Source: Chrysoperla carnea (Eukaryota > Arthropoda > Insecta > Neuroptera > Chrysopidae). Taken from it: a stretch of DNA of 64,000 bases. The stretch covers positions 90,886,368 to 90,950,367 of the forward strand of contig NC_058337.1 of the NCBI RefSeq assembly GCF_905475395.1, given 5' to 3'. The translations under genes and the position numbers were made by a program. Shown piece by piece: positions 12,401 to 26,010 of the stretch (position 1 is its first letter; each line of letters begins with the position of its first letter). The notes under the pieces were generated by a model. It had not been told where the DNA came from. It was given only the letters and a program-made list of their open reading frames with translations, and did not search any database.

Positions 12401-14494
12401 TAGTTCAGACAATATTCATTAAGTGATCTTGCTTGAAAAAGGTTCATACTGATTAAAAATCGAAAGTATAATTTTCCTTATTATTACACGAATTATTTTA
12501 TATTCATGAAGATTATAATAATTACTTATTTAATCATTTCAAAAACATACTGACTTATATCATGTTTTTTATTATATAATTTCTAAACGACAACGCCCAC
12601 TTTAATTTTTATGACATTTTCATGATCTAATGTTATTTTCTTTTCTTGACACATATAACATTTTCGTAGTTTTTAAATGTCAGGAAATTTTTGAAAACTT
12701 TCACCGATTGATTGGTCACAAAATAAAAGTTGATAAGTTTTATGCGTCTTTTTTAAAGTTGGCTTTTATAACAATCTAAAACATAGCGCGGCGAGATGTT
12801 AGTTGGAGTTTTTTAATAAAATTGATCTAATTTTGAATTTGTTATTTTTAACATTTTAATGAGTATAAAACCTATGAACTTAAACCAATCAACTGTATTT
12901 GGCGTATTCATATTGTTATATTAGCTCGCCCCAATCCGTGCTGCATGATCAACTTCTGTTTTTACGACTTTTAGTTCATATGAGCTTATTGCTTCAAAAT
13001 AGAACTTTAATGGGTTACAAATGAAAGAAATAATTTGAAATAACTTATCTAGGCTTATCTTTAAGATCTAATAAGCTTATTGATAAACCTAAGTAAACAA
13101 TACATATAAACGGGAAAGCTAATGTTTATATGAATTAAAAGAATTTTAAGTGCTCTTTTATTAGTAACAGAGATTGCTTTCGGAAGGCTTTTGCATTTTT
13201 GCGATACAATAAACGCGGTTGGGTAATGATTTTTCTTTAAGGATATTATTTATAATAGTTTACAGTTAGACCAACGTATCTTATAGTTTTACAATAAGCA
13301 TTTAATAATCGATTAGAAGATTGCCCGTTGCGCGGACATCTGAACCTTCCTTTTCTCCCCGCATTAGTCTTATACGAAATGATTATTCTATAGACCTTAG
13401 AATTATTTCTTTTTTTAATTTATAAACTTTTAATTAAATTGGAAAACCCTAGACCGGTTACAAATGATTTATGTAAATAAATTCGTTTCATATTTTAAGG
13501 ACAATTTTAGTCCTTATTTTAACAATTTAAAGGACTTAAATTTCCGGGACGAATTAAGTGTCACGAGTTCTTAATTGAAAAGTGTAAGTGATGCAGCTTT
13601 ATGAAGAATATTATTATTAGTTTGAATTTTATTTATATAATTATATGTTATATGAAGTTAAAGTTAAAATACAGGTTATTTCACAAATGTTAATGCTCGA
13701 GTGTTGTAGTTGTATTCACTTTTGGTAAGAAATGCTATAGGTTACTACAAATCGTTAAAAATAATTTATTACTGGAGTAAAGACCCCTTTAATGAATTTT
13801 ATGACTTTATGTAATGTGCAATTAAAAAATTATATAATCAGCTAGAAATTATTTATTCAAATTCAACAAAATGATTGAATGTTGAGATATTTTATTATTT
13901 TCCGGAGAAAATAATAATAAAATTTCTCTTATCGTAAAATGAAAATCATGCGGCTTTTAAATTTAAAGCTTATTCAATTAATTCGTTGTTACAAGACAAC
14001 TTGAATTACTTTTAGTTCATAAATTAGAAGCTAACTTATTGAAAAGTGGAACCGGTAATTTATAATGGAAAAAACTATTAAAATTAGAGCTTAATGTAGT
14101 CGATTACGTTAAACCGATATAAAGTATTCGAAAAAACCTTTTTTGCAATTATATCGAAAAGAAGTGGCATCTGAATTTTTCCAAAGTATAGGTAATTTTA
14201 CTTTAAGGATTACAGGCAAATTTCAATTCTATTTGCGTATTGATAAAAACACTTTATCGATTTCCAATCAAATTGAAATAAACGCAAATAATATTGAAAA
14301 ATACCAACACAATTTGATAAACACATTTTACCCGGTTTTGTATTAAGCACATGCGTTATAGTTAATATGGAAAAATAAGCGCGCGATTCAAACAATTCAC
14401 TTTAAGCACTTCTTAACACAAATTAAAATTAGTTGGGAAATAAGTTAGGAAAACACTGAGTTTTTTAATATATCCTACTTACAATTTTATACAT
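9426..14494 (-). CDS. RR-1 cuticle protein (endocuticle structural glycoprotein-like)
   Basis: A secreted structural protein expected to bind chitin in the cuticle through its extended Rebers-Riddiford domain. Four exons were assembled from GT-AG junctions that keep frame: 14494-14483 (ATG TAT AAA ATT, donor GTAAGT), 10329-10190, 10124-9965 and 9569-9426 (stop TAA). This gives 151 aa. Residues 1-18 ([18 protein letters not shown]) form a clear signal peptide split by intron 1. A Gln-rich N-terminus follows ([12 protein letters not shown]). The Chitin_bind_4 region runs from GSYKWAYET (about 46-54) through LKNPGTDAE to [16 protein letters not shown] (96-111), which is the RR-1 signature; the tail is Pro- then Gln/Asn-rich and ends QNQFQRF. 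Introns fall at residue 4/5, inside A51 (KW-A-YET) and after R104. Intron 1 is 4152 nt and isolates a 12-nt coding first exon, a common cuticle-gene design. The second cuticle gene in this window is a clear relative. Which named CPR gene it matches cannot be decided by eye. Confidence 0.95.
10331..14482 (-). other. first intron of the RR-1 cuticle gene
   Basis: The intron runs from donor GTAAGT at 14482 to the TATTTAG acceptor at 10330. It is AT-rich and I see no coding exon, tRNA or clear transposon in it. Long first introns of cuticle genes often carry hormone-response control elements (established knowledge); none could be identified by reading. Confidence 0.7.
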
Positions 14495-14563
14495 GTTGAT
14501 TTATTTTTAAAAGGATTAATAAAGGCTACTAAATAAGTGTGAACACTAAAAATGATATTTGAT

Positions 14564-14601
14564 AACTGATACAATTTCAAAATTTGGTTTACCTTTTTAT
14601 A
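14564..14601 (-). promoter_or_regulatory. TATA box plus arthropod initiator of the first cuticle gene
   Basis: On the minus strand TATAAAAAG starts at 14601, and the initiator ATCAGTT (TCAGT, A at 14567) follows 34 nt later. The ATG lies about 73 nt further at 14494. TATA plus TCAGT is the classic arthropod core promoter of abundantly transcribed structural genes. Spacing is slightly long, so the exact start site may differ by a few bases. Confidence 0.65.
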
Positions 14602-17600
14602 CGAAAAAACGAATGACTCTTGTCTTTAAAAAAATACATGACCATTTTTTTTCTCACATCATACAAGAAGAGATTCACCCATCTATCCATCCTCCCTAAA
14701 ACACTTTACTTCATGAATCATTCCCCTTCTCTGTCTGGTTCACCAAAAGAGTGTTTGATAACAGAGCAAGATGAATATAAAACATATTGTATATACATTG
14801 CAATTTATTAGAATATAATAATACGTACAAGCAGCGAAAGCATTAACAAAAATTATACACTGACCCGGTTTTACCTTTCCAGGTGTAAGGTGGGGTTAAA
14901 TTATAATATCTGGACTGGACTTATGGATGGATGATCATCTCTTACGATGAAATGATCGTTACATTACACCACTGCCCACTAGGTATAACACATACATAGA
15001 TAGCGGTTCACAGACAGGCTAAACAATCGTGTAAATGTTACTTGTCATGAGTGTATGTACAACCTGTGGGCATTAATTTTTTTTTTTTTTTACAATTATT
15101 TGACATTTAATATACAATAATAATTACATACAAATATTATTTTATTCTTGTTTTTACGTTTATTGTAACTTGTTACGAATTTGAGTATGTGAATAAAAGA
15201 TTCTTGATATGTCTGTATTTTAATGTTATACGACTACGACTCTTATATAACAATACGAAGAAAAAACTAATACTTGTACATATTTGTAATTATCATTTAA
15301 AAATATTAATCGATTGTAATTATTTATTTTTATTTTTAATTACCAATTTAATTTATAAAAATCACAATTATTAATTCTTCTTTTTTCTATAAAAGGCTTG
15401 TTAGAAATTAAAGATTTCTGGTCACGATTTTTTAGTATTTTAAAGTATTTGCAATAATAATTAATAGCATATGTTATTTTTGACTCAGATAGGATTAAGT
15501 TAGTAAGAAATAAGAGCCGAATTTTTCCAAGAACATTTTAGAGAAGTTCTTATAATGTGTATTACCAATATATCGTATTCTGATTAAATTATTTGTATTG
15601 AAAGTTTGAATATTTTTCGAACAATCTATTTTTGATATCTAAGAGATCGATTTCGTTTTTATAAAGATATTTGTACAAACCGCTTTAATACGAGAATTTT
15701 TGTGATTACAATTTTTATTTTAAAATCACATTTCTTGTTATACTTCTTGCTTGGTGTACTAAGTATACTTGGTATACTTTTATACTTGGTATACTAAGTA
15801 ATTTAAATGTTAGAACTCGTAAGGCAGAAATCGACTGTATAATAGTATTTTGTTTCAATACTAGACATTGCTATTTAGAAGAGGAACACTCTCCAAATCG
15901 TATAAATGACATTCTATATTGAATTAATTTCAACAGTAGCTTCTAGAATCAATAATCCTCAAAAAATTAATCCACGTATCAAAAACCCGAATTATGATGG
16001 ATCCAAGGTGAATCCAAATTATGATAAAAAATAAATCGATTTCCAGTTGCTAGAACTTTTTTACCTGATAATATGTATCGTGTCTTCAACTAATTTAAGA
16101 TTTGTCTTTACTAATCCTAAAAAAATTATTGTTGTTATTTATTCATAGTGCTTATTATATACTTATAGTGTTTTTATGTGAAAAATACAAACTGTAAAAG
16201 ATAAAATCCAAAATTTGCGACATTTTTCAAGATGATCTCCGCGTATTTTGGAGAAACCGCATTTTTTTGTAGAACATATTTAACTTGCACTGTGAGTTTT
16301 GACCCTATCGAAATGTTTTTGAAAAAATAGTTAATTTTTTTAATAAAATTGTTAAATATTGTTATTTGCCTATCAAATTTCAAAGACCTATCAAATTTCA
16401 CTTCAAAATGTTCAACTTCTTATCAGATTAATAAATTATTATCTAATATTTTGAATTTTTTTAAATACTATATAAGTAGCTTGAAATATTAAATTCTTTC
16501 AAATTTTAAATCATAATAATGTCAGTTGTGCTAAATAATTGATAAGCATGTATGACAGAAATTTCGAAATGGATTTTCTTATATGTATCTATATATCTAT
16601 AGTATTCGTTGTTTTGTTAAGTTTGGAATATTGAATACTGTGTACAGTTATAACTATATTCTATAGTTATAACTATATTCTATCATAAAAAATTGAAATC
16701 GCCTGTCGTTTCAGAACAAATTGGAAAAATAGATAGGTATGCTAGTGCCCTATGTATACCTCAGAGTATAATCAACATTTATAAGATTTTTTTAAGTCAT
16801 TATTTAAAATATAATAATAGAAACAGTCTCTTCTGATAGTACTTTTTTACCTTTTTTTTACTTTTTATTACCTTTTTCATAAGAGCCTTCTCCAAATTGA
16901 ATCGATTTTGAGGATCATGGAATATTTTTTAGATGTCCCGTTAGTAAAAAACACTCTCCATATAAATTTACCGAGAACAGTAGGGGATAGCAGGCATGGA
17001 AACAATGGAAAAAGCAATGTTTTGAACAATGCACTTTAATTTATCTTTGATAACCTTCTAAGCGAACTGAAACAGTTAACAAATATTCAAAACCGTTCGA
17101 AGATTTGATATTAAGGATAAATCATCCTAAATTAGCTCAACATGATAATACGTTACAAATTACCTATATGTGAGTTAAAATTCTATAAATAGATATATTC
17201 AAGCAATCAATAATGTTATGTTAAAATTATATAATAATTAATCTTTTATTTTTTTATTATGATATCTTCAAAACATTTCATATAATAATAATGAAACGGT
17301 ATTTTTATTGTAAAAAAAAACGAGATCTAATGATAAATTTTATTAGAAATTTATTTGGACAGTTTTTTTTTACACTTGTCGGTATTAGCGAAGGAGCTGG
17401 GGAGGACTTGTGATATTCAAATAATCTATCCATTGAGGCAATATAATTTTGATTTTGTATCGGTAATTGATCATTGGATGATATATAATACTCATTACTC
17501 AGTTTCTCAGTCCAATTCCACCAGGATATGGACTGGTAGACTATGCATTTTTATATTGTCTACTATAGAATAAAATATTTGGTCGTTCGATGGTTAAGTA

Positions 17601-18528
17601 TATAACCCATAGTACGTTGGTTCCATAGCCAATTGGTAAGACTATTCCTTTTGAAAAATTCTAAAATTCAACTGTAAATAATTCTTATGGAAGTAACTTT
17701 TCCCTTCAGATGTATATTGCACGATCCAATCATGTGATGTAGGTATTACAAAAACTAACGATAATAGTATTCAAAAAGACTTTGGATTTTGTTTAAAAAT
17801 GATAAGATAACTAAGGGTAGGGGATTGCTTAACTGAAGGTTAATTGGAATGCCTGTTTATAGAAGTGTATTCCACCGTTTGTTGTTTTAAGAAATCATAC
17901 TTTTCTTTCATCTTTAGGAGGATAAAATCGCTTTGAATAAATTATTATTTTTCGTAACATATTTCAACTGTGAAATGTATTAGATAAATTAAACGACCGT
18001 AAATTGGCGTTAATATACAAATATTTGTTTATTAAGAACAAAGGTGGTTTAATATTCATTTCACATTATGACAATAGCTCCTTTACTATTTTATTCAACA
18101 GACAAAAATTATCATCATTTTTTTATATTGCATTTAATTAATAATAAACATTATCTTCTTTCTTAAAAATTGTATAAAATTAACATATAATTTATATTTT
18201 ATTTACTATCACCAATACATTTCTGTAAAAAATAATCAAAATGACATATACCTACATATTTTTTATGGTTCCGTAGTTTGTCTAAAGCGTATAATGAACC
18301 TGTAAAACCGTTATTTAAATCATACATTTTTGTTAATAGTAATATTCTGAGAAAATCTTTTGAAGAGAGCCGTAGGTTTTACTATTGTCAAGATAGTTTT
18401 AATTTTTTAAAATAGGGGTAAACTTTACGACGTTAGATATAAAACTGAACCCGTCACCGTACTTCAAATATTTATTTGCTGATTTGACACATTTAATGAA
18501 TGATATGTAACCACAGAATAATACAGTG
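14602..18528. other. AT-rich intergenic DNA
   Basis: No exon or RNA gene could be supported. A poly-T run lies at 15080-15091, a cluster of ACTTGGTATAC-type direct and palindromic repeats at 15752-15800, and a short tandem repeat at 16646-16684. Confidence 0.5.
16646..16684. repeat. short tandem repeat, about 19-nt unit, two copies
   Basis: GTTATAACTATATTCTATA occurs twice in succession. The unit is itself partly palindromic. Confidence 0.6.
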
Positions 18529-18643
18529 AGAGAACGCCAGGAGTGTGCTAGCCTGTAAATGGATGCGATTTGCGAAGCGAGAGAGAAGACTGTCAATGAG
18601 TTCCCGTGTGTCCATGTCATCCACTTACAGGCTAACGTTCTCT
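18529..18643. repeat. 115-nt inverted repeat (hairpin MITE-like)
   Basis: AGAGAACG and TAGCCTGTAAATGGATG on the left match the inverted complements CATCCACTTACAGGCTA and CGTTCTCT on the right. The left arm carries an extra 12 nt. The loop is GC-richer than the surroundings. No obvious target duplication was seen. Confidence 0.55.
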
Positions 18644-21406
18644 ATCTTCATATATCTATCTATTTAACTCAATACTTATTACAGAACATCTATTTGTCAT
18701 ACGTTACATTACAAATACAATTACTATTGCTGACGTAAGTAATAACAGTTATCTCCAGTTTGTTTTTTTCTCAGCGTATCCACCTTCAGGTATATGTGAA
18801 ATTATTCTTTTACCAAATTCTTAAAATGCATTCCTACATTTCTCGGGAGCAATTTCTTGAACCCTTGTCCTTATTATCTTTTACCTAAATGGTCTCCATG
18901 CCTAAACAACCTATTGAATTTTTACTGAATTTTTTCACGCTGTATATCCGATACCAAAAATGTATACCAGAATAGTAATCTTTTTGAAAGCAGAGATTTT
19001 TATATAGAATAATTTTTTTTTCGTAAACCATATAATAAAAAAGTCTTCTATAAGTAGCCAACTTCAGTAGACACGCTGTATATATTTTTCATCAAGTAGT
19101 TAAGAGCGTTTTAGTCCCATGTGTGTGGTTTATCGGCGCAATCGAGCAATTGCACATATCCCGAACGAGATCACACAAATGGTGCATTTTTGCACATTTT
19201 GAAGCATCATTTTTGCTTAGGTCTTCTTATGATGGAATAAAAAAATATACTGGGCACAAATCATCCTTGCTGTCCAATTGACTCTAACTCGAGACAAAGT
19301 ATGTTACTTTTGGTTTTGTCACGAATCATGCGCACTTTATGCTTCATTCGTAATAGATATGGTGTCTTTAGACCCAAACTTAAATTTTCATGAACAATTA
19401 CACTTCCAATGAATCCCATATCGTGGCAATTGATTTTATTAAATGTGTTATTTTCAATATAAAGATTTCGTTCTCATTAAAAAAATTCCCTACAGAAAAA
19501 AGATTGCTAAGCGGTCGTATAAGAAGAATTCTATTTATGTAGGTGTGAAAGTGCGTAAAATTGTAATTCCAGAAAAGTTTGCCAAAAAAAGAATTTTGCA
19601 TGCTTCTTATAAAACTAACAAAAAAAAAAAAATAATAATAATAATAATAATAGAAAATGGTCTTCAATAGACACTTATGTGTTTGAAGCCTAATTCTCAT
19701 CTATTATGTACTTATGTACATAAATTATGAGTTACCGAACCTCTTGGGTACTAATATCTACAGATTTAAATTTTAAAAAAGCCGGTGTTATCAAATAATT
19801 TCATATGGGTAAGGTAATGCTTTTATAACTGGAGATGTCGTAATTCCAAAAATACAATTTTTAATACATAAAAACATTTTATAATTTACTTATTTTTAGA
19901 TCCATAACAGTTTTTTTTATCGTATTTTTTACAATTAATAAGTTTTGTGCGAGTATATCGATAAATTGTAATATTAATTAATGCCTTCAATATAACTATT
20001 CCATTGCAAAAGGGTAATAAAATTGAAATTTATAAAGTATTATTTTTATATACATATAATGTACCCACAAGACCGAATTACAACAATCTTGACACTTGAC
20101 CTGAACAAAAATGAATTAAGAAAGTTTTTGGTTGCATCAAAGTGCTGTATTGAAATTTTGTTACATCAGTAAGAAGTAGATTCCTTTGTGTCTGTCAAGT
20201 GATGCGATTATTTAGAAATTTTGATTATCATAGGTTGGTGGGCATTCATTCCTTTTAGATTTACTGTCGATATTCTTCTTAGAAAAATTACCTTTATTTA
20301 GTTCTAAAAGAAGTAGGTTTTATATAAAAATTCCCTGAAAGAGTGTGCTAATATTTTCGATTACCTAATAGATATTGATGTTTTGGTTTTTCATATTTTT
20401 CGAGAAAATTGTCGAGAGATTGATGTTTCAAAAACTGTGAAATTTTCATTTTTTTTTTTTGTTCTCTTTTATTGTTCACGGTATTTTGTTTATTCCATTG
20501 TACCTGGATGTGAACAATGAAAATTGGGAATAATTGCGATAATACGATATTCAAAAAATAAAAGTATTCAAGGAAATCGAGAGAGTAAAGGGTATAATCA
20601 CAGGGCTTGAAATTTAATTGTAATTTTAACCATTCTTATCTGGAAGACCAATTTTTTTTTCTACCAATGAATATTTAAGAGGATTCTTAAAGAAATAATC
20701 AAAGAATGATTTTACGCCAATCAAAAATGTGTATAGAACAGTTTTATTACAACATTTAATTGATCTTTAAGTTATTGAATCACAATTTTATTGACTATAG
20801 ATGAAATAAATTATTTAAAATATAATTTTTTTAATTAATGAATTCTATGAATGAATAATTTATTACGGTAATTTTATAAATTTTTTATTTAATGAATATA
20901 ATAACAAAATGATTTATAATTTACACAAAATATATATTATCAGTAGTAGTTTATAACAATAAAGTCAATTTTTTGTATTAATTAAATGATAATAAATAAA
21001 TAATTAATTTATATTTTACATATGTAATTCAATTGGATATAGGTTCCTAACTCACGAATCATTCTTTAAAAAAAAAATCATGAGAACTTCTTTTAAGATT
21101 ATATTTCATTTCATATTAATTGTTTATATAATTTTTAATTATTTTATTTTATTAATAAATTATGATTCATAATAAAATTTAGGTAGGTATGTGTAACAAA
21201 TTTAGATATTATGGGTAAATTTGATTTTAAACACACTTTACATCCTGTTATTAAAAATTCAATGAAAATATCCCAATATCGTAATAGTGATTTCCAAAAA
21301 TATTTTGTTTTACTTGCCAATATGGGGAACTTAATAATGCGTTCAAAATTTCAAATCGTTTAAGCACATCTTTACGTCTCATAATTACAACTATTTTACC
21401 ACCAAT
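18644..21406. other. AT-rich noncoding DNA
   Basis: No supported gene. Short overlapping open frames on both strands at 19398-19700 are low-complexity and include an A run followed by an (AAT)n microsatellite at 19620-19651. Confidence 0.5.
19620..19651. repeat. poly-A followed by (AAT)n microsatellite
   Basis: An A-homopolymer runs directly into about seven AAT units. Confidence 0.8.
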
Positions 21407-21788
21407 TTTCGACTAACGTCTATGCTTATATATATGTGTCCGTTCGTTAGTAGATTTTTTAATGAACGTGAACAAAATGTGGTAACGATCTCAGACTTAA
21501 TTCAGCCGTTGCGTAATAACATGCCACCTGCCAAGGTGGGTAGAAAGGATAAGAATTTGCACGCCAGAGCACCTCATCTCCTTGATCGGCATCAATTATC
21601 ACAAGATAGCTACGTCTTTCACTGCTTCGAAGGAGATGCACTGATTTGTCGCGAGTGGTCTTGACGTTAGTCGGTCTACACGACATCCAAAGGTCTATCT
21701 GTTCGGTATCTTAGTTAAGCAGAGATCAGCCGTTGCATCGTAGAAATGTTAAACCTGAAAAAAAATAAAACTAAAACTTAACGCGATC
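21407..21788 (-). mobile_element. probable 3' untranslated part of a LINE, with flanking 11-bp inverted repeat
   Basis: This GC-richer block directly follows the LINE coding remnant at 21789-22049 in the same orientation, so it is read as that element's 3' region. Within it CGACTAACGTC at 21411-21421 is repeated inverted near 21664-21674, which could instead mark a separate small element. A 75-codon minus frame at 21459-21686 has no recognisable motif. Confidence 0.4.
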
Positions 21789-22049
21789 TTACTTGAAAAA
21801 AGTCTGATGCGTTCTCCAGGTACCTACGATGACAGCCTTCTGCATGCCAGCGATATGGTGACAAAATTGCGGCTTACACTTCGGTATTTGAGAAAGTCTC
21901 ATCTCGATAGTGGGACGAATTTCGCCAAGACCGCCGATAATAAGGACAACCGTTTTGACTGAGTAGTTTGGGTGCAGTTGTCGTAGTGTATATGGACGGT
22001 CAAGGTATAAAGTCCGTTTTTGCTTCTTATTCGAGGCAATAATCGTTTC
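21789..22049 (-). pseudogene. C-terminal remnant of a LINE polyprotein
   Basis: The minus frame stays open from about 22049 to TAA at 21789. It reads RPYTLRQLHPNYSVKTVVLI then IGGLGEI, later CHHIAGMQKAVIVGTW. A C-terminal block with NY.V....VIGGLG followed by MQKAVI.GT is a pattern I associate with the end of some insect LINE reverse-transcriptase polyproteins (recalled, not searched). The upstream polymerase domain is missing, so this is a 5'-truncated dead copy, as usual for LINEs. Confidence 0.5.
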
Positions 22050-25000
22050 TTATTATGTTCATACGAGGTCCGATACAGAAAATTACTCTCTAAAGTTTTA
22101 ACTTACTATGACGTGTTGTAATAAATCAAATATTATTGCAAATTAAAATTTTTAAAAAGACAGCTTACTATTTCTAAAAGTTGCAGAGATTATTGGTTGC
22201 GTTCAGTGCGTTGAATATGTATTTTTTATAAATATCTCAATAGTTACAGTTAAATATTTTATATAAGCTATTAATAGAATGTTGATATTGTACGGGTTGT
22301 TAGTTTTAAGGTTGTTGGTATAATTAAACACAATTAGTTCAAAAGAGTAAAAATCTTTTTATGCTAAAATTGCTGTAGCCCCTGGAAGTCTTAAATTTTA
22401 AAGTTTGCGTTCCTACATGAGGTAGCACCGGATTGTATGGCATTATAATAAATATATAGTTTACAAGGTTAAACCAAAGAAAAAACTCAACTTCAATTGA
22501 ATATCCAATTTGATGTAGACAAAATTTAAAAGATAGTGCTAACAATTTATGTATTAAAAAGGTTGACATAGTTAATTGTCATTTATAAGGTAATCATTTA
22601 AATTTTATTTGTTTTTGTTTCTTTTTCACTATAATTAACGGAGTTGTTTTAAGTCAAAGAAATTAAAACAAGTATCATCAAATTTCCATTTATCGACTGA
22701 ATTTTTAACCTTTAAAACAAAAATATTAAAGACCACTTATTTACCAATATTTTATGTAGATTAAATGATTTATTACAGTGACACATTAATTACAAAAAAA
22801 TCATCTTTAATAATAAATTTATGTCATACTTATGGATCTTGTCAAGGGTGACAACATATTTGCAATTTATAAAGACATTAAAATACAAATATTTCGCAAT
22901 GAAAAATTATTTTGAAAAAAAATAATTAAAACTATAACAAAAAAATTTAATAATACGAAAAAATTTTTTTTTACTTTCACTTCTCTGCTTCTGATCTAAC
23001 AAAAGATATTTGAATTAATTTATAATAAAACAATAATAAATTAAATATTTAAAGAAGAAGCCATTTATTTTTACATGATAAAGAACATAGAAAAATTTAT
23101 TTAATATTATTACACAATTTTTTTTAAAGTGTGTTATTAAACCGAATGGTTGAACAATTAATGCGGAAGATGCTAATAAATATTAGTTTAAATAATTAAT
23201 TACATAGATTTTTGTGTATACAATTATTAAAAATTAATATATTTGTAATAAATTGTTGGATTAAATTCTTTTATAAATCAACAGCATCCTACACATAACA
23301 AATATCACATGAATTCGGTAAATTGTAGATGGATTAAGTTTTATTGTAATTTGTTTTGTTTTTAATATCACTCTTCCTGAAGTACAATTTTAAGACAATC
23401 TTTTATTTGTGACCCTACTATTTTTTTGAAAAAAGACAATTATCTACCGGGTAGCTTTACTATCTGCTTATTAGTTCATAACTTCTTTTGTAGACCGCAA
23501 TACACTTCCATAGTAAACAGACCTTTCAATTTTGTAATGGAAAAAAAATTCCATATAACAATCCGTTATATAAAAATTAAAAAAGTTCATGAACACTTAT
23601 TTTGTTTATCTAATCTTTTACTATCAAAGTCAGTACTTTTACCAAAAAAATAGTTTTTTATTTTTATGCACAGTTTTTATGTTTTCTAAGAAACTTAAAA
23701 CTTGAGGAATATTTTTTAAAGTTTTTTATGTAAATGGTAAAACAATGGTTTTTAAAAGAAGTTATTGACTAAAAAAATCAACATTTTTTACTTCTTATGC
23801 CACTATGTATAAAGGGCTGTTTTTAATAATTATTTTATAGTAAACCATACAGAGAAACGACTTTACGATGTAATTTATACAGAAGGCGTATTAAACACTC
23901 ATTAATTGACATACAAATTTCAGTTCTTTGTCAACACTTTCGTTTTGGTATCGAAACACCTTAAAAAGATATGACAAATAATTGGAAAAGAAAATATTCT
24001 GATAAAGCATATAATTATTCACCTTTTTTCGCTACTAGATTGTGGACATAGCCACTTTATAAGGTTAATAATTTAAATTTAGGTCTGTTTTAAGAAAGTC
24101 TTTATTTGTCCAAATAAATTTAAAGTCTTTGAAAACCCAAAATGTAGATAAGACTGCGTTTGAAGTCCTATATTAAGTATTGAAAATGAAAACAGAAATA
24201 TGTATGCAGTTCCGTGTTGCTGTAACTCTCAAGCGGATTGGCAGTTTTTAATTTTTTCAAATTGTTTTATCGAAAGATAAAGTATTACGGACAGTTGCTT
24301 ACTATGCTTGAAGCTCAATCAACTTTGTTTTAAGTAGATATATATTATTGTGATCATGGTGAGTCTGAGTAAGTTTCAAGGGTGCTCAATAACTGAACTT
24401 ATTTTTTAAATATTTCTGAAGCAGGAGGGTAGCAAATAAAACAAAATTTGAAAGAATTTTTTAAAGGATGAAATCTCACTTGACCAATTTATAATGATTT
24501 AGAGCTTTTTCACAAAAACCAAAACCAAAAACAATAGCAATTTCTCTCGATTGGATATTGAAATAAATCCTTTTGTGGTTTTTTATACTAAGAAAAATAT
24601 AATAAAAATAATTTTTTGTGTTACATAATTTTTAAAAGATATTTTCGATTTTACTCAATTAAACTTCTTAAGTTTTTATTATCATTATTTAATGATTTTA
24701 ATTGACAATATGTATTTTATATTTATTTTATTTATTTTTTATATGTTTTTGTAATATATAAAAAATAAATATAAATTAAATAGCTTTATGGTAATTTGTG
24801 TTATAATTTTTATTATTCGATTAAATTACTCGATTATCAATTTTAATGTACTTAAAATATGAAAATATTATGATTTGGTAATACCACTTAGAAAATACTT
24901 ATATAGATTCTTTTTTTTTATGAATAATCTCATAATTATAAGAATATCAATGCATTATTTATTAAAATTATAACTTGAGGGTGTTTAAAGTAAGTACAGT

Positions 25001-25565
25001 TAGAATTATTTCATAAATCACGATGTAAATATTATTATAATATTATTATAATGATTAAAATTATGTATTTACAATATTTTATTTTAATGTTTTATATTAC
25101 AACTAAAAGTAAGTAGACAGTTGTTAATCCATGGACAAAGTGTAAAAGATTACCTTTAAGCTATTTTAGAAAATTTAACACTATCAAAATTTCTTTTCTT
25201 ATTTCTTGATTTTTTCAAAAAGTTTATTTCATTGGCATAGTCACATTATTGAGGAAACAAGGAAAATCTATGGATTAGTTTATTTTTAATTTTTACTGGT
25301 AGATAATGATAGTTCATTAATTTACGATGACCATTATGTTTTAAATCAGCTATAAATAACTTTAGTCTAAGTCGACCAATAATTGAAATCCAGAAATTCT
25401 ATATGTAAACATACCTATTTGGGAATTTATCGACATTAGCCTTATATGACAATTCATGATAATTCTGATGTTGATTTGAATTATGAGACCAGTCACAATT
25501 GGACTTTTCTTTAAACGCATAAAGTTAAAACTTAATTATCACGTTAAAACGGATCAACTTATTAC
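22050..25565. other. AT-rich noncoding DNA
   Basis: Dominated by A/T homopolymers and low-complexity tracts, for example TATTATAATATTATTATAAT near 25030. No gene, RNA or classifiable repeat was seen. Confidence 0.5.
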
Positions 25566-26010
25566 GTAGAGTGGTTCAAATGAGACTTCCTCTCATTTGA
25601 AGCACGTTACTCTACCGGGGATTCCAACTGGGGGAGGAGAGCGAAATCACTCATGCGTGGCTTCTTGAAAATTTAATTAGCAATGATTATTATGTTTACC
25701 TACCAAATACACAGTATTAATCAGGACCCAAGTGTTTATTTAAAAAGAACATGGCTTTAAAATTTTGAAAAAATTGACATGGTAATTCTGTGTAATAGGT
25801 AATGCAAACGAAATCATACAAATCATAATTAAAGAAAAAATTATCTTTGTAAAAATGATTAACACAGAACGCGTGTTGTATTTCCGTGCAATAATTCATG
25901 TGTAAACTAATTTTTCAAGCAACGAGTAGTTGTGTGTGACTGTGTGAGTGATCCTGCCCACCTCCACCGTTTGGTAACTCCGCTAGGACGATTAACGGCT
26001 CAGTCTGTAT
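25566..26010. repeat. imperfect long inverted repeat (fold-back) around a 220-bp spacer
   Basis: The reverse complement of 25600-25680 (CTAAT...TTTTCAAG...TGAGTGAT...CCTCCCCC...TTGG...CCCCG.TAG) aligns in the same order with 25907-25992 (CTAATTTTTCAAG...GAGTGAT...CCTCCACC...TTGGTAACTCCGCTAG). The arms are clearly GC-richer than their surroundings but diverged. A separate perfect-core hairpin (CAAATGAGA-CTTCC-TCTCATTTG, with GTAGAGT/ACTCTAC outside) sits at 25566-25615 at the outer edge of the left arm. A fold-back transposon or paired inverted copies of one repeat would both explain this. Confidence 0.45.

Noticed and set aside
17620..17670. A-box-like TAGCCAATTGGTAAGAC, possible tRNA gene or SINE
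   Set aside because: No B box or cloverleaf follows within tRNA distance.
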